Source: Phymatolithon calcareum (taxonomy: Eukaryota; Rhodophyta; Florideophyceae; Hapalidiales). Taken from it: a stretch of DNA of 64,000 nucleotides. Below, piece after piece: positions 42,534 to 52,322 of the stretch. Every line of letters begins with the position of its first letter. The first letter of the stretch is position 1. The stretch covers positions 2,108,001 through 2,172,000 of the forward strand of contig OZ345355.1 of assembly GCA_977006965.1 (NCBI GenBank). The letters run 5' to 3'. The notes under the pieces were generated by a model, which was not told the DNA's origin, made no database searches, and was given only the letters and a program-made list of their open reading frames with translations. The position numbers and the translations under genes are program-made.

Positions 42534-43337
42534 CTATACGCTCAAAACGCTCCTCCTTCCCCCCGGCCGCTCATCGTACATAGCCATAATATCCATCTGA
42601 AGTCTTGCCAATTTCTTTTCCTCCGAGCAACCACTGTCGCTCCCAAATTGTGCACTGGATTCATCCTGAATCTCAAGCAATGCGATCATAACCGCACACG
42701 AAATCGTTTCATTCTCCGCTATGGATGCGGCGCGTGCGATGTTGTCCTTACGACCTGGGCGGAAGTCGAATGACTTAACATTGACCGCGTTCAATTCGCA
42801 GAACCTTTCCCTTCGCAACGCCTGTCCATAGGTGGTATTTTCCAGCAGACACACGGTGGCACGCGTGTCTTCGAGATAGAAACTGGTTTCCTTCTCACCC
42901 TTCACGGTCGCGCGCCACGATTTCAGATGTCTCATATGCAATGCGAGTTTTCGGTGGAAGTCTTGGCGCGAACGCGAGGCTAAATGTCGGATGAGGGAGA
43001 GGAACATGCCGGACTTGGTGCGCGATGTTGCAGACATGATGCGGGAATCATAGTCAAGGGCCGGGAGGAAGGATGCGGGACCTTCGGGGAGGTTGTCGAA
43101 GTCGATGTCGATGACGCGGACGAGGAAACCGGACATTGTTGGACCTGTCCAAACGAAGGCGTAGCTGAGGAATGTGCGCGGTTTCTCTTGTTTATGGATG
43201 ATTTTGACGGACTTTGTTGAAGATCGGAAGGAGGGCATAGCCAGTTTGTTTGGAACTGCTCTCCAAGTTTGTGATATCGTTCGCCACGGTTTGTGACCGA
43301 TTTCCGAGTCCGAGATGTCGCTAGAAGGGACGGTCAT
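42534..43337 (-). CDS. P-family protein of unknown function, copy P1
   Basis: The ATG at 43337 gives 267 residues with no intron. Landmarks: an N-terminal KPWRTISQTWRAVPNK (15-31), TFLSYAFVWTGPTMSGFLVRV (about 55-75), SGMFLSLIRHLASRSRQDFH (about 108-128), FCELNAVNV..FDFRP (about 179-194), NIARAA, SCAVMIALLEIQDE, and a terminal YDERPGGRR. These blocks recur in P2 and in the diverged P3 at 56825-57562. P1 lacks one codon after FDFRP that P2 has. No signal peptide, membrane segment or known domain was recognised. The protein is Arg/Ser-rich and soluble-looking. A TATA-like box is conserved at 43413-43420. P1 is the right-hand end of a long gap in LINE density, which together with conserved reading frames suggests a real gene family rather than a transposon ORF. 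Confidence 0.7.
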   Translation of the reverse strand: MTVPSSDISDSEIGHKPWRTISQTWRAVPNKLAMPSFRSSTKSVKIIHKQEKPRTFLSYAFVWTGPTMSGFLVRVIDIDFDNLPEGPASFLPALDYDSRIMSATSRTKSGMFLSLIRHLASRSRQDFHRKLALHMRHLKSWRATVKGEKETSFYLEDTRATVCLLENTTYGQALRRERFCELNAVNVKSFDFRPGRKDNIARAASIAENETISCAVMIALLEIQDESSAQFGSDSGCSEEKKLARLQMDIMAMYDERPGGRRSVLSV

Positions 43338-43412
43338 TGTGAGCGGTTGGGGAGAGGTGATGAGTCGGATTGATGATGCTTCGGGATGTGGGAGCTGGCA
43401 TGATGGAGTTTT

Positions 43413-43420
43413 CTTTTATG
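43413..43420 (-). promoter_or_regulatory. TATA-like box of P1
   Basis: CATAAAAG on the minus strand, 76-83 bases before the ATG, at the same distance as in P2 (48560-48567). Confidence 0.4.
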
Positions 43421-43454
43421 CAGTTTTACATTCGAAACAACGTGGCTGAATTAT

Positions 43455-44750
43455 TTATATCCTTTTCGAAGAACACCCTTTGTCGGAGCAGCAAATTCAG
43501 AGGCGGTACGGACGTATGGCAATCCTATCAGATTTGCCCATCTCAATTCTGCCATCACCTACCTCTTGAGATCGTGCGCTGCGTGCAGACTATCGATAAT
43601 GGCATACACGCCTCCGCATGGCGACTACCACCAGTGACCCGCATGGATCGTTATCATTTTCCCTGCCGCGGTGGCGCATCCGGTGGCAGCCGGAAAGCAA
43701 CAACGCGCGATGACATCAGGGCGTTGATCGACATCGCTAGAGACTTCTTGGAACCGCAACCAGTGGCAGTCGAGAAGCAGCGCCGGGCGAAAGATTCCCA
43801 TGCCGAGCCAAGTCGCTCGACACAGTCTCGAGCCGCAACCAGCAGTCGAGAAGCGACCACGCGCTAAGACACTCCCGCGCCAACCTATGTCGCTCGACAG
43901 TGCCTGGGCGCCACAACCGGTGGCCGCCTGGAAGAACCCTTAGGCGCGTGACGACCGGTCCAAAGACGTCTTCCGCATGCTTTCCATGTGACCCTCTCAC
44001 CGGGTTGCGCCACACGACGCTACGCTGCGAGAGGCGGAGACTCTGTGCGTCACATTCACAGGCGCGCACACGCGGCGGCAGTTGAAAACGCAGCGCCACG
44101 CGGCGCAGGGTCGAAAGCATGTACGACAGACTCAACGGCGCGCACAGTCGCCAGCAACTGCTTCAGAGTCCGAGCCTCGCCGGCCGAAGTCCCTATATCA
44201 AGCCGGACGCCGAAGAAACCTTGATCTCCAGCACACGCATTGCAAGCTTGCAGACGCGTTCACACAGAGTCACGCACTTCGGAACGTGCTTGAACCGAGA
44301 CGTGAACCGCGCGTAAGACAGCGAGCAGCGTAAGAAGCTCTTTGGTACATCGGCTGTCCGTTTCCGACAAGGACTCGTGCGACATCTGATTTCTCTGCGG
44401 AAGGTTGACAGGAGAGCCTTTCGAGTTGGCAGTCCGCGTTTTTTTGTTGACCACCCACCCACCCTTCATAGTCTTTTGTAGTAGTAGTCAAGCTATCTCA
44501 CGGCTACAACTACGGCAATCCGGTTCTCCGACAAGCGGTGCTTGTCTGGGAGGAGGTTCCTAAGAGTTACAGGACTGTGTCCGGAATCTCTAGTAAGGAG
44601 AAGCGCGACAAAGCGCGCCGTCTCTGGGGAGCTGGACCGTTGGACGCCGTGAAAGCTAAGTCGCCAAAATTACGGTTTTATGCTTCCGATAAAACCACAG
44701 ATCTTATTCAAGTCTGTCAAAGGCAGGCAGTCTCCAAACCTGCATCGCTA
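43455..44750. other. GC-rich block absent from duplication unit 2
   Basis: Unit 2 joins directly across this stretch (near 48590-48605). The block contains about three degenerate units of roughly 75 bp (43750-43930; CGCAACC, CAGTCGAGAAGC, GTCGCTCGACA landmarks) and several mutually overlapping open frames on both strands, as expected of GC-rich DNA. No domain was recognised. It is either an insertion in unit 1 or a deletion in unit 2. Confidence 0.5.
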
Positions 44751-44865
44751 TCACAAGTGCATCTTCTGTGCTTGAACAGGCCGGTTGGACACGGTTGACA
44801 GTAAATGTGTACAATAGGATTACCTTCTCAACTCGTTCCTCCAGTCAGATTGTAGCAGGATTCCT

Positions 44866-44926
44866 GTCAGATCATCGGCTTCTAATGCGTCCTGAGTCAG
44901 GGAGCATTAGAAGCAGGTGATCTGAC
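44866..44926. repeat. Conserved hairpin, unit 1
   Basis: GTCAGATCA pairs with TGATCTGAC (9 bp) and GCTTCTAATGC with GCATTAGAAGC (11 bp), with 3-nt internal loops and an apical loop of about 13-15 nt. A related hairpin is at 48712-48779. Confidence 0.7.
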
Positions 44927-45004
44927 ATACATTTTCTGCACGAAGTATTTAGCAATTGGCCAGGTGGTGATGGAGAGCAAGGTGCCGAGGCAGCAGTTGT
45001 GCGT

Positions 45005-45240
45005 AGTCGTAATTAAGGGGATTGATTGAGAAGGTATGCATTCATTCAATTCGCGTATTCTCCTTGTGGGGCTAGCAACACTTTGAGCGCCTAAGCTTCT
45101 TCAATTCTAATCCATTTGCTGCGAGTTTGACTGCTGCTTGCACGTCGAGGTCCGGGACGTCGCCAAAGATTGACTCTAGGGTAGGTCAGACGCATTGAAG
45201 TAGCAGCACTTGACGAACCAAGTTGAGAAGGTAATTTACC
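45005..45240 (-). repeat. Family C LINE pieces
   Basis: GTCGTAATTAAGGGGATTGA at 45006 is a family C 3' end. 45100-45235 resembles 4370-4510. The pieces are absent from unit 2. Confidence 0.45.
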
Positions 45241-45249
45241 ATGTGTCCC

Positions 45250-45293
45250 AACTTGAGGAAAAGTTGTCCACGTGGACAACTTTTCCTCAAGTT
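45250..45293. repeat. 44-bp perfect palindrome
   Basis: AACTTGAGGAAAAGTTGTCCAC is followed immediately by its exact reverse complement. The arms derive from the family C 3' UTR (CCCAACTTGAGGAAA). Confidence 0.9.
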
Positions 45294-45424
45294 CCCAAAC
45301 CGCCAGCTGTATGTAACTGGCGGTTGCTGACTGTGCACATCATAATATCCTTTATTTTTGGTGATGTGAACAATAATCACAAAATATTGAAGGTAAGAAA
45401 TTTTTGAAAGCAATCATATTATGA

Positions 45425-45525
45425 GCTCGAACTCGTGGGATGGGTGACCCACGCGAGTTTCAATTCGCCCACGGCAAATGGAACGGACCTGTGAATTACT
45501 AAACCACTGCGGTCGAATCAAATTG
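45425..45525 (-). repeat. tRNA-like block (candidate SINE head)
   Basis: The minus strand has CCGCAGTGGTTTAGTAATTC (A-box-like) and, about 80 bases on, GAGTTCGAGCTC (B-box-like), with a possible long variable arm. Stems are imperfect. The unit 2 counterpart (48950-49020) is shortened, so it is not a conserved tRNA gene. Confidence 0.25.
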
Positions 45526-45635
45526 GCAAAAACAGATCCGAGCCCCTACAGTAGAATCTGGGAAGATCAAGTCTTGATAAAGGGCTATGTATTTTAAACA
45601 CTACGCCCTCCTGTCAGATGATGCGGATATTTGAT

Positions 45636-45768
45636 GTCGTCGAGGAGTATGGGCAGTTAGAACACTCAGCAGTATCCCGAACAAGCCCACATGGACATCT
45701 ACAGAGGAGAACAACGTGCCCCCGCCATTGACGAAATACTACGAAATTCTGATTAAATCAACTAAGTT
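45636..45768 (+). repeat. Family C LINE 3' coding fragment
   Basis: It shares GAGTATGGGCAGTTAGAA, CCCACATGGAC and CTACAGAGGA with 14070-14130. Confidence 0.55.
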
Positions 45769-46924
45769 GGGGAGCTGTAGACCAAACCGTTCGTAATTAA
45801 GTGGATTTATTGAGAAGGTACCATGTGTCCCAACGTGAGGAAAGTCGGCACCTTTCTTAGCATTCTAATACACTCGAAATTTCGGTTCCTTAATCAGAAT
45901 TAGTTAGAATCGCGTCGATGGCTCGGGCCACGTTGGTCTCCTTTGTGGGGGTCCATGTTGGCTTCCTCAAGATGCTCTTCAGTATTCTAACTGCCCATGC
46001 TCCTTGACTGCCCATTTCTTCTATTAACTTCGGCGGATTTCTTGGAAACTAACCTACAAACCATCTTGCGCAGAGAATTCTGTGTCTGCTTTCTTTCATC
46101 CTCACTGCTTGGTGCGGTAGACCATTCTTGGCAAATGTAATTTTCCTAGCGCGGCGTTCTTCTTGGTGTTCCCAGGCTAGTCGGAGGGCAGTCCTGTCTT
46201 GGATATCGGTTGGTGTGCTCGATTTTCGCATGCGGTCCAGCGTCTCGAGTTCCAGCTCTGCCCCCGCGTCGCGAATCTCCTCCACAACCTTCCTAAGTCT
46301 TCGCGTTAACTTCGAGAGCAGGTGCTGTCGGCGTAACTCTCATGGTTCTATTTGGCAGAGCTTCATTAAGCAAACGGTTCCCTAACACATTTCAGCGAAG
46401 TATGTTTTTTCGCTTATTTTCTGGCTGCCGCCTTACTGTAAGGAAAAAATTAAAAATTTATAAAGTACTATTACGTGCTGTGATAAAACATCGCAGAAAG
46501 ATTAATTTTTAAAATTCCGAAGATCCTAGGAGTTCCTTTTCTGTAAGTCACTGCAGTGCGCTTTTCACAATGCCTATATACAGAAATCCAAATGTGATTG
46601 GCTCCAGATTTCATTTCCCAGCAATGATTTTCAAAAAAGGGCAATGCGAAACGGTGTCCAAATCCGAGAGCAACTGCCGCAGTGTTCAGTGCTTGCTTCC
46701 GCACACTGTAAACGTATTATGATTCAACATCAAGTATTCAAATGCGCTCGACTTTGAATTCCGTTTTCGCGCAAACCCTTAGCAGCGTGCGAGAAATTAA
46801 CCGTAATTCATATTTCCTGTGTGCGCATCCTAAAACTAATACCAGAAATCGATTCAGCGCGAAAATCCGGTCCATCTCTGATTTCTATTTTTAACTTAGG
46901 GAACGGTTTGGTCTACAGCTCCCC
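45769..46924. mobile_element. TIR element (GGGGAGCTGTAGACC family), split by LINE C
   Basis: Both ends carry the inverted 29-bp terminus (GGGGAGCTGTAGACC...). Without the LINE insertion the element is about 570 bp and non-coding. Its terminus is shared with the MULE remnant at 34870-35089. A 9-bp flanking duplication was not found (left AACTAAGTT, right AGTTTCGAG), so the ends may come from different events. Confidence 0.6.
45792..46370 (-). mobile_element. Family C LINE, 579-bp insertion in the TIR
   Basis: The 3' end is at 45792. The coding relic is open at 46285-46049 (TPTDIQDRTALRLAWEHQEE, KITFAKNGLPHQAVRMKESR). It is flanked by CAAACCGTT (45783-45791) and CAAACGGTT (46371-46379), one mismatch. 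Confidence 0.75.
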
Positions 46925-47024
46925 AGTTTCGAGTCCTGTAGAACATGCGCTAAGAAAGTTGCCGACTTTTCTCAAGTTTGGACACTGGGTACCTTCTCAA
47001 TAATACCACTTAATTGCGAGAATA
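46925..47024 (+). repeat. Family C LINE 3' tail
   Basis: GCCGACTTTTCTCAAGTTTG, then GGGTACCTTCTCAATAATAC, close to the family C 3' end. Confidence 0.5.
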
Positions 47025-47371
47025 GCTGATATTACAGGGTCGCCTAGAGTAGGAGGCGCACGCCCGTCGATAGCCTTCCATCGGTCTATTGAGCGATTCC
47101 CAGTTGCCTTCTTTGCCTTCAGCGCGCCCCGTGCATGACCCGTCCCCCAAAGGAACCGAATAGAACCCATGTAACGCTCAGAATAACTTGACTTCAACAC
47201 TACAGAGTCGGCGCGAAATAGGGCACGCATCAGCGATGAAACAGGTTTTGTCACAGCCATTGAGGCCCATAGAATAGAAAGGAATTACGTCCGAGCGCTT
47301 GTCGTAATGGTGAACCATGCGAATGAAGAGATATGGCTGGATACATAGAGCGCCGTAGCAGAGCTAGAAAA

Positions 47372-47555
47372 CGCAGGGTATTCCTTTTCAGGGCGACTGC
47401 TGAACATTGGATGTGTAGAGACATGGATGCTAAGCTCCTTGAAGGTCTGCACTTTGTGCAACTTTGAGCTGTTGAGACATCCAGTACAATTCTACTGTAG
47501 CCGTAAGTGTGTAGAGTTTTTCCAGGACAACTTCAAAAACCGGCAATAAAGAAGA
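47372..47555 (+). mobile_element. SINE-like element, 184 bp, in unit 2
   Basis: It matches 62405-62590 (GGTCTGCAC, TTGTGCA, GAGCCGTAAG-type landmarks) and ends CAATAAAGAAGAAG. It is flanked by AGAGCTAGAAAA and AGAGCCGGAAAA (47360-47371, 47556-47567). Unit 1 has the empty site near 42460. Confidence 0.75.
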
Positions 47556-47677
47556 AGAGCCGGAAAAGGATTAGCGGTCGTTATTAATGGCGAAAAATAG
47601 AAAAAGATCAGTAGTCGTTATTTATGGCGAAAAAATAGTTTGTGATGTTATATAATAAATCCAAAGTTACTGTCATA

Positions 47678-48484
47678 CTATAAACTCATGACGCTCCTCC
47701 TTCCCCCAGGACGCTCATCGTACATGGCCATAACTTCCATTTGCAGTCGTGCTAGTTTCTTCTCCTCCGAGCAAGCACTATCGCTCCCAAATTGTGCGCT
47801 GCATTCATCTTGAATCTCAAGCAATGCGATCATAGCTGCACACGAAATCGTTTCATTCTCCGCTATGGATGCGGCGCGTGCGATGTTGTCCTTCCGACCT
47901 TCTGGGCGGAAGTCGAATGACTTCACATTGACCGCGTTCAATTCGCAGAACCTTTCCCTTCGCAACGCCTGTCCATAGGTGGTATTTTCCAGCAGACAGA
48001 CGGTGGCACGCGTGTCTTCGAGGTAGAAACTGGTTTCCTTCTCACCCTTCACGGTCGCGCGCCACGATGGCAGATGTCTCATATGCAATGCGAGTTTTCG
48101 GTGGAAGTCTTGGCGCGAGCGTGAGGCTAAATGTCGGATGAGGGAGAGGAACATGCCGGACTTGGTGCGCGATGTCGCAGACATGATGCGGGAATCATAG
48201 TCAAGGGCCGGGAGGAAGGATGCGGGACCTTCGGGGAGGTTGTCGAAGTCGATGTCGATGACGCGGACGAGGAAACCGGACATTGTTGGACCTGTCCAAA
48301 CGAAGGCGTAGCTGAGGAATGTGCGCGGTTTCTCGTGTTTATGGATGATTTTGACGGACTTTGTTGAAGATCGGAAGGAGGGCATAGCCAGTTTGTTTGG
48401 AACTGCTTTCCAAGTTTTTGACATCATTCGCCACGGTTTGTTACCGATTTCCGAGTCCGAGATGTCGCTAGAAGGGACGGCCAT
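47678..48484 (-). CDS. P-family protein of unknown function, copy P2
   Basis: The ATG at 48484 gives 268 residues. It is nearly the same as P1 from KPWR to the YDERPGGRR end, with scattered substitutions (for example MMSKTWKAVPNK for TISQTWRAVPNK, and PSWRATV for KSWRATV) and one extra Glu in FDFRPEGRK. The changes leave the frame open. No known domain. The upstream sequence, including CATAAAAG at 48560-48567, is conserved with P1. What it does is unknown. Its context is a duplicated segment free of LINE coding sequence. An alternative is a gene carried by an uncharacterised large mobile unit, but no shared terminal repeats were seen. Confidence 0.72.
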   Translation of the reverse strand: MAVPSSDISDSEIGNKPWRMMSKTWKAVPNKLAMPSFRSSTKSVKIIHKHEKPRTFLSYAFVWTGPTMSGFLVRVIDIDFDNLPEGPASFLPALDYDSRIMSATSRTKSGMFLSLIRHLASRSRQDFHRKLALHMRHLPSWRATVKGEKETSFYLEDTRATVCLLENTTYGQALRRERFCELNAVNVKSFDFRPEGRKDNIARAASIAENETISCAAMIALLEIQDECSAQFGSDSACSEEKKLARLQMEVMAMYDERPGGRRSVMSL

Positions 48485-48559
48485 TGTGAACGGTTGGGCA
48501 GTGGTGATGGGTCGGATTGATGATGCTGCGGAACGTGGGAGCTGGCATGACGGAGTTTG

Positions 48560-48567
48560 CTTTTATG
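48560..48567 (-). promoter_or_regulatory. TATA-like box of P2
   Basis: CATAAAAG on the minus strand, 76-83 bases before the ATG. Confidence 0.4.
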
Positions 48568-48711
48568 TAGTTTTACTTTCGAAACAACGTGGCTGAAATG
48601 TAGTGCATCTCATGCGCTTGAACAGGACTGTTGGACACGGTTGACAGTAAATGTTTACAATAGGATTACCTTCTCGCCTCGTGCCTGCAGTCGGATTGTG
48701 TCAGGATTCCT

Positions 48712-48779
48712 GTCAGATCAGCTGCTTCTAATATGATACGTCGTGAGTCAGGGGGAGCAGCTGAAGCAGGTGATCTGAC
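48712..48779. repeat. Conserved hairpin, unit 2
   Basis: The outer stem GTCAGATCA/TGATCTGAC is kept. The inner stem pairs GCTTC with GAAGC, and the apical part differs from unit 1. Confidence 0.6.
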
Positions 48780-49221
48780 ATACACGTTCCGCGCGAAGTA
48801 ATTTAGCTTTCGGCCAGATGGTGGTGGAAGAGCAATGTGACGGGACAGCAATTGCAACCGGTGGTTGCTGACTGTCCAAATCATAACATCTTTAATTTTT
48901 GGTGATGTGAGCTATAATCACAAAATATTGCGGGGAAGAAGTTTTTGTATTGGATGGCTCTTTCGGGTCTCAATATGCCCGCGCCAAATGGAACGGACCT
49001 GTGGCATCAAATTGGCAATACAGCACATCAAGTCTTGATGAAGCGCAATCACAATCATTAAAATGATTGTGACACTACGCGCTCTTGTCAGCTGATTTGG
49101 AGAATTGATGATAAAATTTCAATAGTTTTCCGGACGATATGTAAGACCGAACCGACAAGGTCAACTGTTCTGCCCTACATTGTCCAAGTTGCCCTGGGCA
49201 TCTCTCCTGAACGTGCATTCA

Positions 49222-49722
49222 ATGAAAACGACCAGGTTTTATTCCAAACTTGTTCGACTCAAGGCGTCGATATCTCGTTTCCTCCTGTTTTGTACCAAAT
49301 CATCAGCTCGGCAGCCATTTGTCCAAGACACCCAACCCTGCGGTATGCCTACCAGGACTACAACAACGATCCAAGCTGAGCAGGTTGCAGAAAAACAGCA
49401 TCTAGCGGTGGAGGATCGAAGAACAGTGTCCTCAGATCAGAGAAACAATGATTACCCAAGAATGTGCAACCTACTCGAGAATTTAGAGTTTCTTTCTTCG
49501 ATCTATCTGCACGCTCTATGCCACATGTTCGAAGAGACGTCAGTAGACGTCAGTAGTGGCCATTGCACAGCAGACAAATTTTTAACACTTGCTCGCAATT
49601 TCGTTGCTAACACACATCTAGAATGGAAATCCACACTCTCTTCACGTAGACAGGTACGCAATGTGCCGTCCGTCTCTCGCGCAGTGCGCAGAACATCATG
49701 TAGGTTCTTTATCTTTTTTTGA
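49222..49722 (+). CDS. Hypothetical protein, 166 codons
   Basis: First ATG at 49222; the frame is open from a TTG at 49180. No recognised domain; it contains LENLEFLSSIYLHALCHMFE. Another plus frame, from about 49063 to 49380, is also open and looks equally protein-like (VALGISPERAFNENDQVLF). At most one of them is likely to code. No paralog in the window. Confidence 0.25.
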   Translation: MKTTRFYSKLVRLKASISRFLLFCTKSSARQPFVQDTQPCGMPTRTTTTIQAEQVAEKQHLAVEDRRTVSSDQRNNDYPRMCNLLENLEFLSSIYLHALCHMFEETSVDVSSGHCTADKFLTLARNFVANTHLEWKSTLSSRRQVRNVPSVSRAVRRTSCRFFIFF

Positions 49723-49952
49723 ATTGAGTAAAACTTTCCCTACGAAAGCGACTTCCGTATCATCGTCAAAATATATCAGATCATCTGTTCACATTCATGT
49801 GACAGTAACTTACAGATTAATCTGATCTTCCGGACGTGTTCACTGCAGCTTCTTCTTACTGCGCCAGAGCAAAACCAGCAATAGAAATCTACCCGCTGCT
49901 GCGGCAATTATGACGATTTGTTCAAGCTAGAGCCACAATTTCTACAGATGAA

Positions 49953-50048
49953 AAAGAAGAAGAAGAAAAAGTGTAGATTTTTATTTAAAAGTTACCAACG
50001 CATCTGCAGACACTATGGGCAACTTTGGGAGTGCCATGCGAGCATAGC
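49953..50048 (-). mobile_element. Family B element, 96-bp insertion
   Basis: Starts (AAG)n on the plus strand, then the B tail. It is flanked by ATTTCTACAGATGAA at 49938-49952 and 50049-50063. Confidence 0.88.
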
Positions 50049-50063
50049 ATTTCTACAGATGAA

Positions 50064-52169
50064 GTGTGACTGCAGGGAAAAGATAGCCGAAGACGACTTA
50101 GGCGAAGAAAACTGATTAGGAAGAAGTTGCAGCCTTCAGTATCCCTGTTCCTGTATGGCGCTTAAACGTCTCATTTTTTGGAGTGGAACAATACGTCCTG
50201 TGAACGTGGGCATCAGAATGTGCATGCAATGGTTGCATAGAGCGCATTGAGCTGCAGCACTTGCACATGAAGTACATTCGAAACAGAGAAAGTCTTACGT
50301 TCATGGAAAATACATATAGAAGATTCATGCAGCTTCACTTGAGTTTGAACCAAATCAGGCTTGTTTCGGTGAAGGCGAAAGACTTACATGCATGAAATCA
50401 AAACAAAATTCATACTTTTTAAAAAGCGAGTATTAGATTATTCATTTCGTCCTTCAACGCCAGTTCCGCTTGTACCTCAGAAGAAAAAGATGCTGCGTTC
50501 TGGTGCGCAAATGCGCATGAAATTTCCACTCATGCATAATATAAAACCTCTGCAGAAGGTGAAGTCTAATGCGACATACAGTAGTACAAGAACAGGAACA
50601 GTATATTGAATATCCTGATCCCCTGCTCTCGAGTATGCCTGGAAAGAGGCATTGAATGCTATAGTAGTAACTTGCGTCTGGTGACAGATAAGATCTGTCA
50701 TCCGACGCAAGATACTATACGATCTTGATCTGTTGTCGACATGGAAAACTTGGAAAACGTGGAAAACATGGCCTTCAATTTCCACCAAAAAATGGAAATG
50801 TGTAATGCTCCCTTCTGTACAACGCCTCTCGCCTGCTGAACAGGCACCCGGTAAGGTTTGCTGCACCGTAGCCCAGAATTCTTCCATGGAGTCGTGTCTC
50901 TACATGTTAATCTAGCCGCGGCCAGATTAATACCATTCATCACGCATTGATAGGCATAGACTTCGCTTTTGAGGCACAATGCGTCCAATTAAAGCGCGCC
51001 GCATACACACCAGATCTTCTGAAAAACTCGTGGGAGATGGGAGACGCAGGAGATAGGCAACTTTGCAACATCTAACAGTCAGTGCTGCGACGGGAGTGGA
51101 TTGTCAACATAATCGCGGACTCTCAATTGCTCAAGATACGAGGATTGCATCGCATTACATTTACTGTACCGCACTTTTAGACCCGTACTGTATATATCGA
51201 TGGTGAAATCAGTGTAACACCTGCTGTACTGGGAGCCGCAGCATCTGAGCGCCTTCATCGACGGTCAACTTCTCTGAAGATTCAATCTCCACTTCGCTGG
51301 CACTCGTATTCGCCGAGGATGTAACAGACTTGGGAAGTGATTGGGGAATGCTTAACTAAGTAGACAGAACGTTAGTCTATTACATTCCGAATGTATTCGA
51401 GGCACTAGAAGCTACGCTGTTATCGTTCTTTTTCCAAATGGAAGAACACTACTGCACAGGAAGTACAGTAATCTGTTTTCAAGAGGACTCGTGGCTGGAT
51501 TGAGTTCAGTATCAAACCCTCTGAACCTCCTATCACTGGCGCTTGAATAATACTGGAGAACATTACAGTGTCAAGAACACGTGGATTACCATAAATGGCC
51601 CAGCCCATCTGATGAACGCTGTGCGAGCAAGCAAAATAGGCCCAGTGTAATACAAGACGGTATTTTAATTCTCACTTTTCTCACAATAGTTGAGATGCAT
51701 TTATGAAAACATATTTTTTGTTCTTCATTTTTTATAAATATTGTTCGTGCTTGTTTATCGGTAAGAACCTGGGGGCTTGTGCAAACAAGAACAGATTTGA
51801 ACAGCGCAGCAATATAGACCTCAAGACCCGCCCGGTGGAGAGACAAACGTTTCCCTTCAGATCTTCTTTTGTCAAGTCAGTGGCCACTTTCTTTTCATCT
51901 TGCCCTACTGTCTTCCTGTGGTCCACCAGGTGTTCTTTGTTTGTATGACTTTTTAGCGCGAACTGCACGGATAAGGAAGCACCTAAGCAGGCACTTCTTA
52001 GCTACATTAAGACTCACCTACATTTCAATCACTTCTAATTCTAGAGACTATATGCCATGCGATCCTTCTTTAACTATTTACAGACACGGTCATCGCTATA
52101 CTTCGACACCGCACATTCATAACGGGGCACAATGGAACACTTTTTGACCTTATATAAACTGGTGGTGCC
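50064..52169. other. No convincing gene
   Basis: Several open frames occur (for example 50477-50887 minus, 136 codons), with no domain or paralog. One long hairpin is listed separately. Confidence 0.3.
50658..50722. repeat. Long imperfect hairpin
   Basis: TTGCGTCTGGTGACAGAT pairs with ATCTGTCATCCGACGCAA (16 of 18 positions) around a 3-nt loop, and the pairing extends outward through TATAGTA/TACTATA. Confidence 0.7.
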
Positions 52170-52322
52170 GTATGGGTTGTGGTTGACATTCGTGGTGTTT
52201 CTCGCGGAACGGTGAGAGCGTTTGGCGAGCTTGTAAGAGAGTGATTTCCACGTTTGGGACATTATTTGCCATGGCTTGTGCCAAATTTTCTCAACGAGGA
52301 CGCCGCTTGGAGGGATGGGCAC
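52170..52322 (-). pseudogene. P-family N-terminal fragment, copy P4
   Basis: The ATG at 52322 opens a frame whose first part (HKPWQIMSQTWKSLSYKLA) aligns with residues 14-32 of P1 and P2. Similarity ends near 52170, before the TFLSYAF core, and the rest of the frame is unrelated. It is therefore a truncated relic. The surrounding upstream DNA shows no obvious continuation of the segmental duplication. Confidence 0.6.

Larger units (their letters stand above)
42040..45635. repeat. Segmental duplication, unit 1
   Basis: Collinear with 47025-49120. It includes the P gene, its upstream DNA and a distal block (44760-45635) with a conserved hairpin. Compared with unit 2 it has two extra stretches: GC-rich DNA at 43455-44750 and family C pieces at 45005-45293. 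It lacks the SINE-like insert found in unit 2. Confidence 0.85.
47025..49120. repeat. Segmental duplication, unit 2
   Basis: Counterpart of 42040-45635 in the same orientation, about 5 kb away. It contains P2. Confidence 0.85.

Noticed and set aside
45186-45413. Small minus-strand frame including the 44-bp palindrome
   Set aside because: It reads through LINE C tail sequence and the palindrome; no conservation in unit 2.
48131-48367. 78-codon plus-strand frame shared by both P loci (also 42984-43220)
   Set aside because: It is antisense to the P gene; its conservation is explained by the coding strand, since P3's own antisense does not keep it.
50477-50887. 136-codon minus-strand frame
   Set aside because: No domain, no paralog, crosses a long hairpin; kept only as an unannotated possibility.
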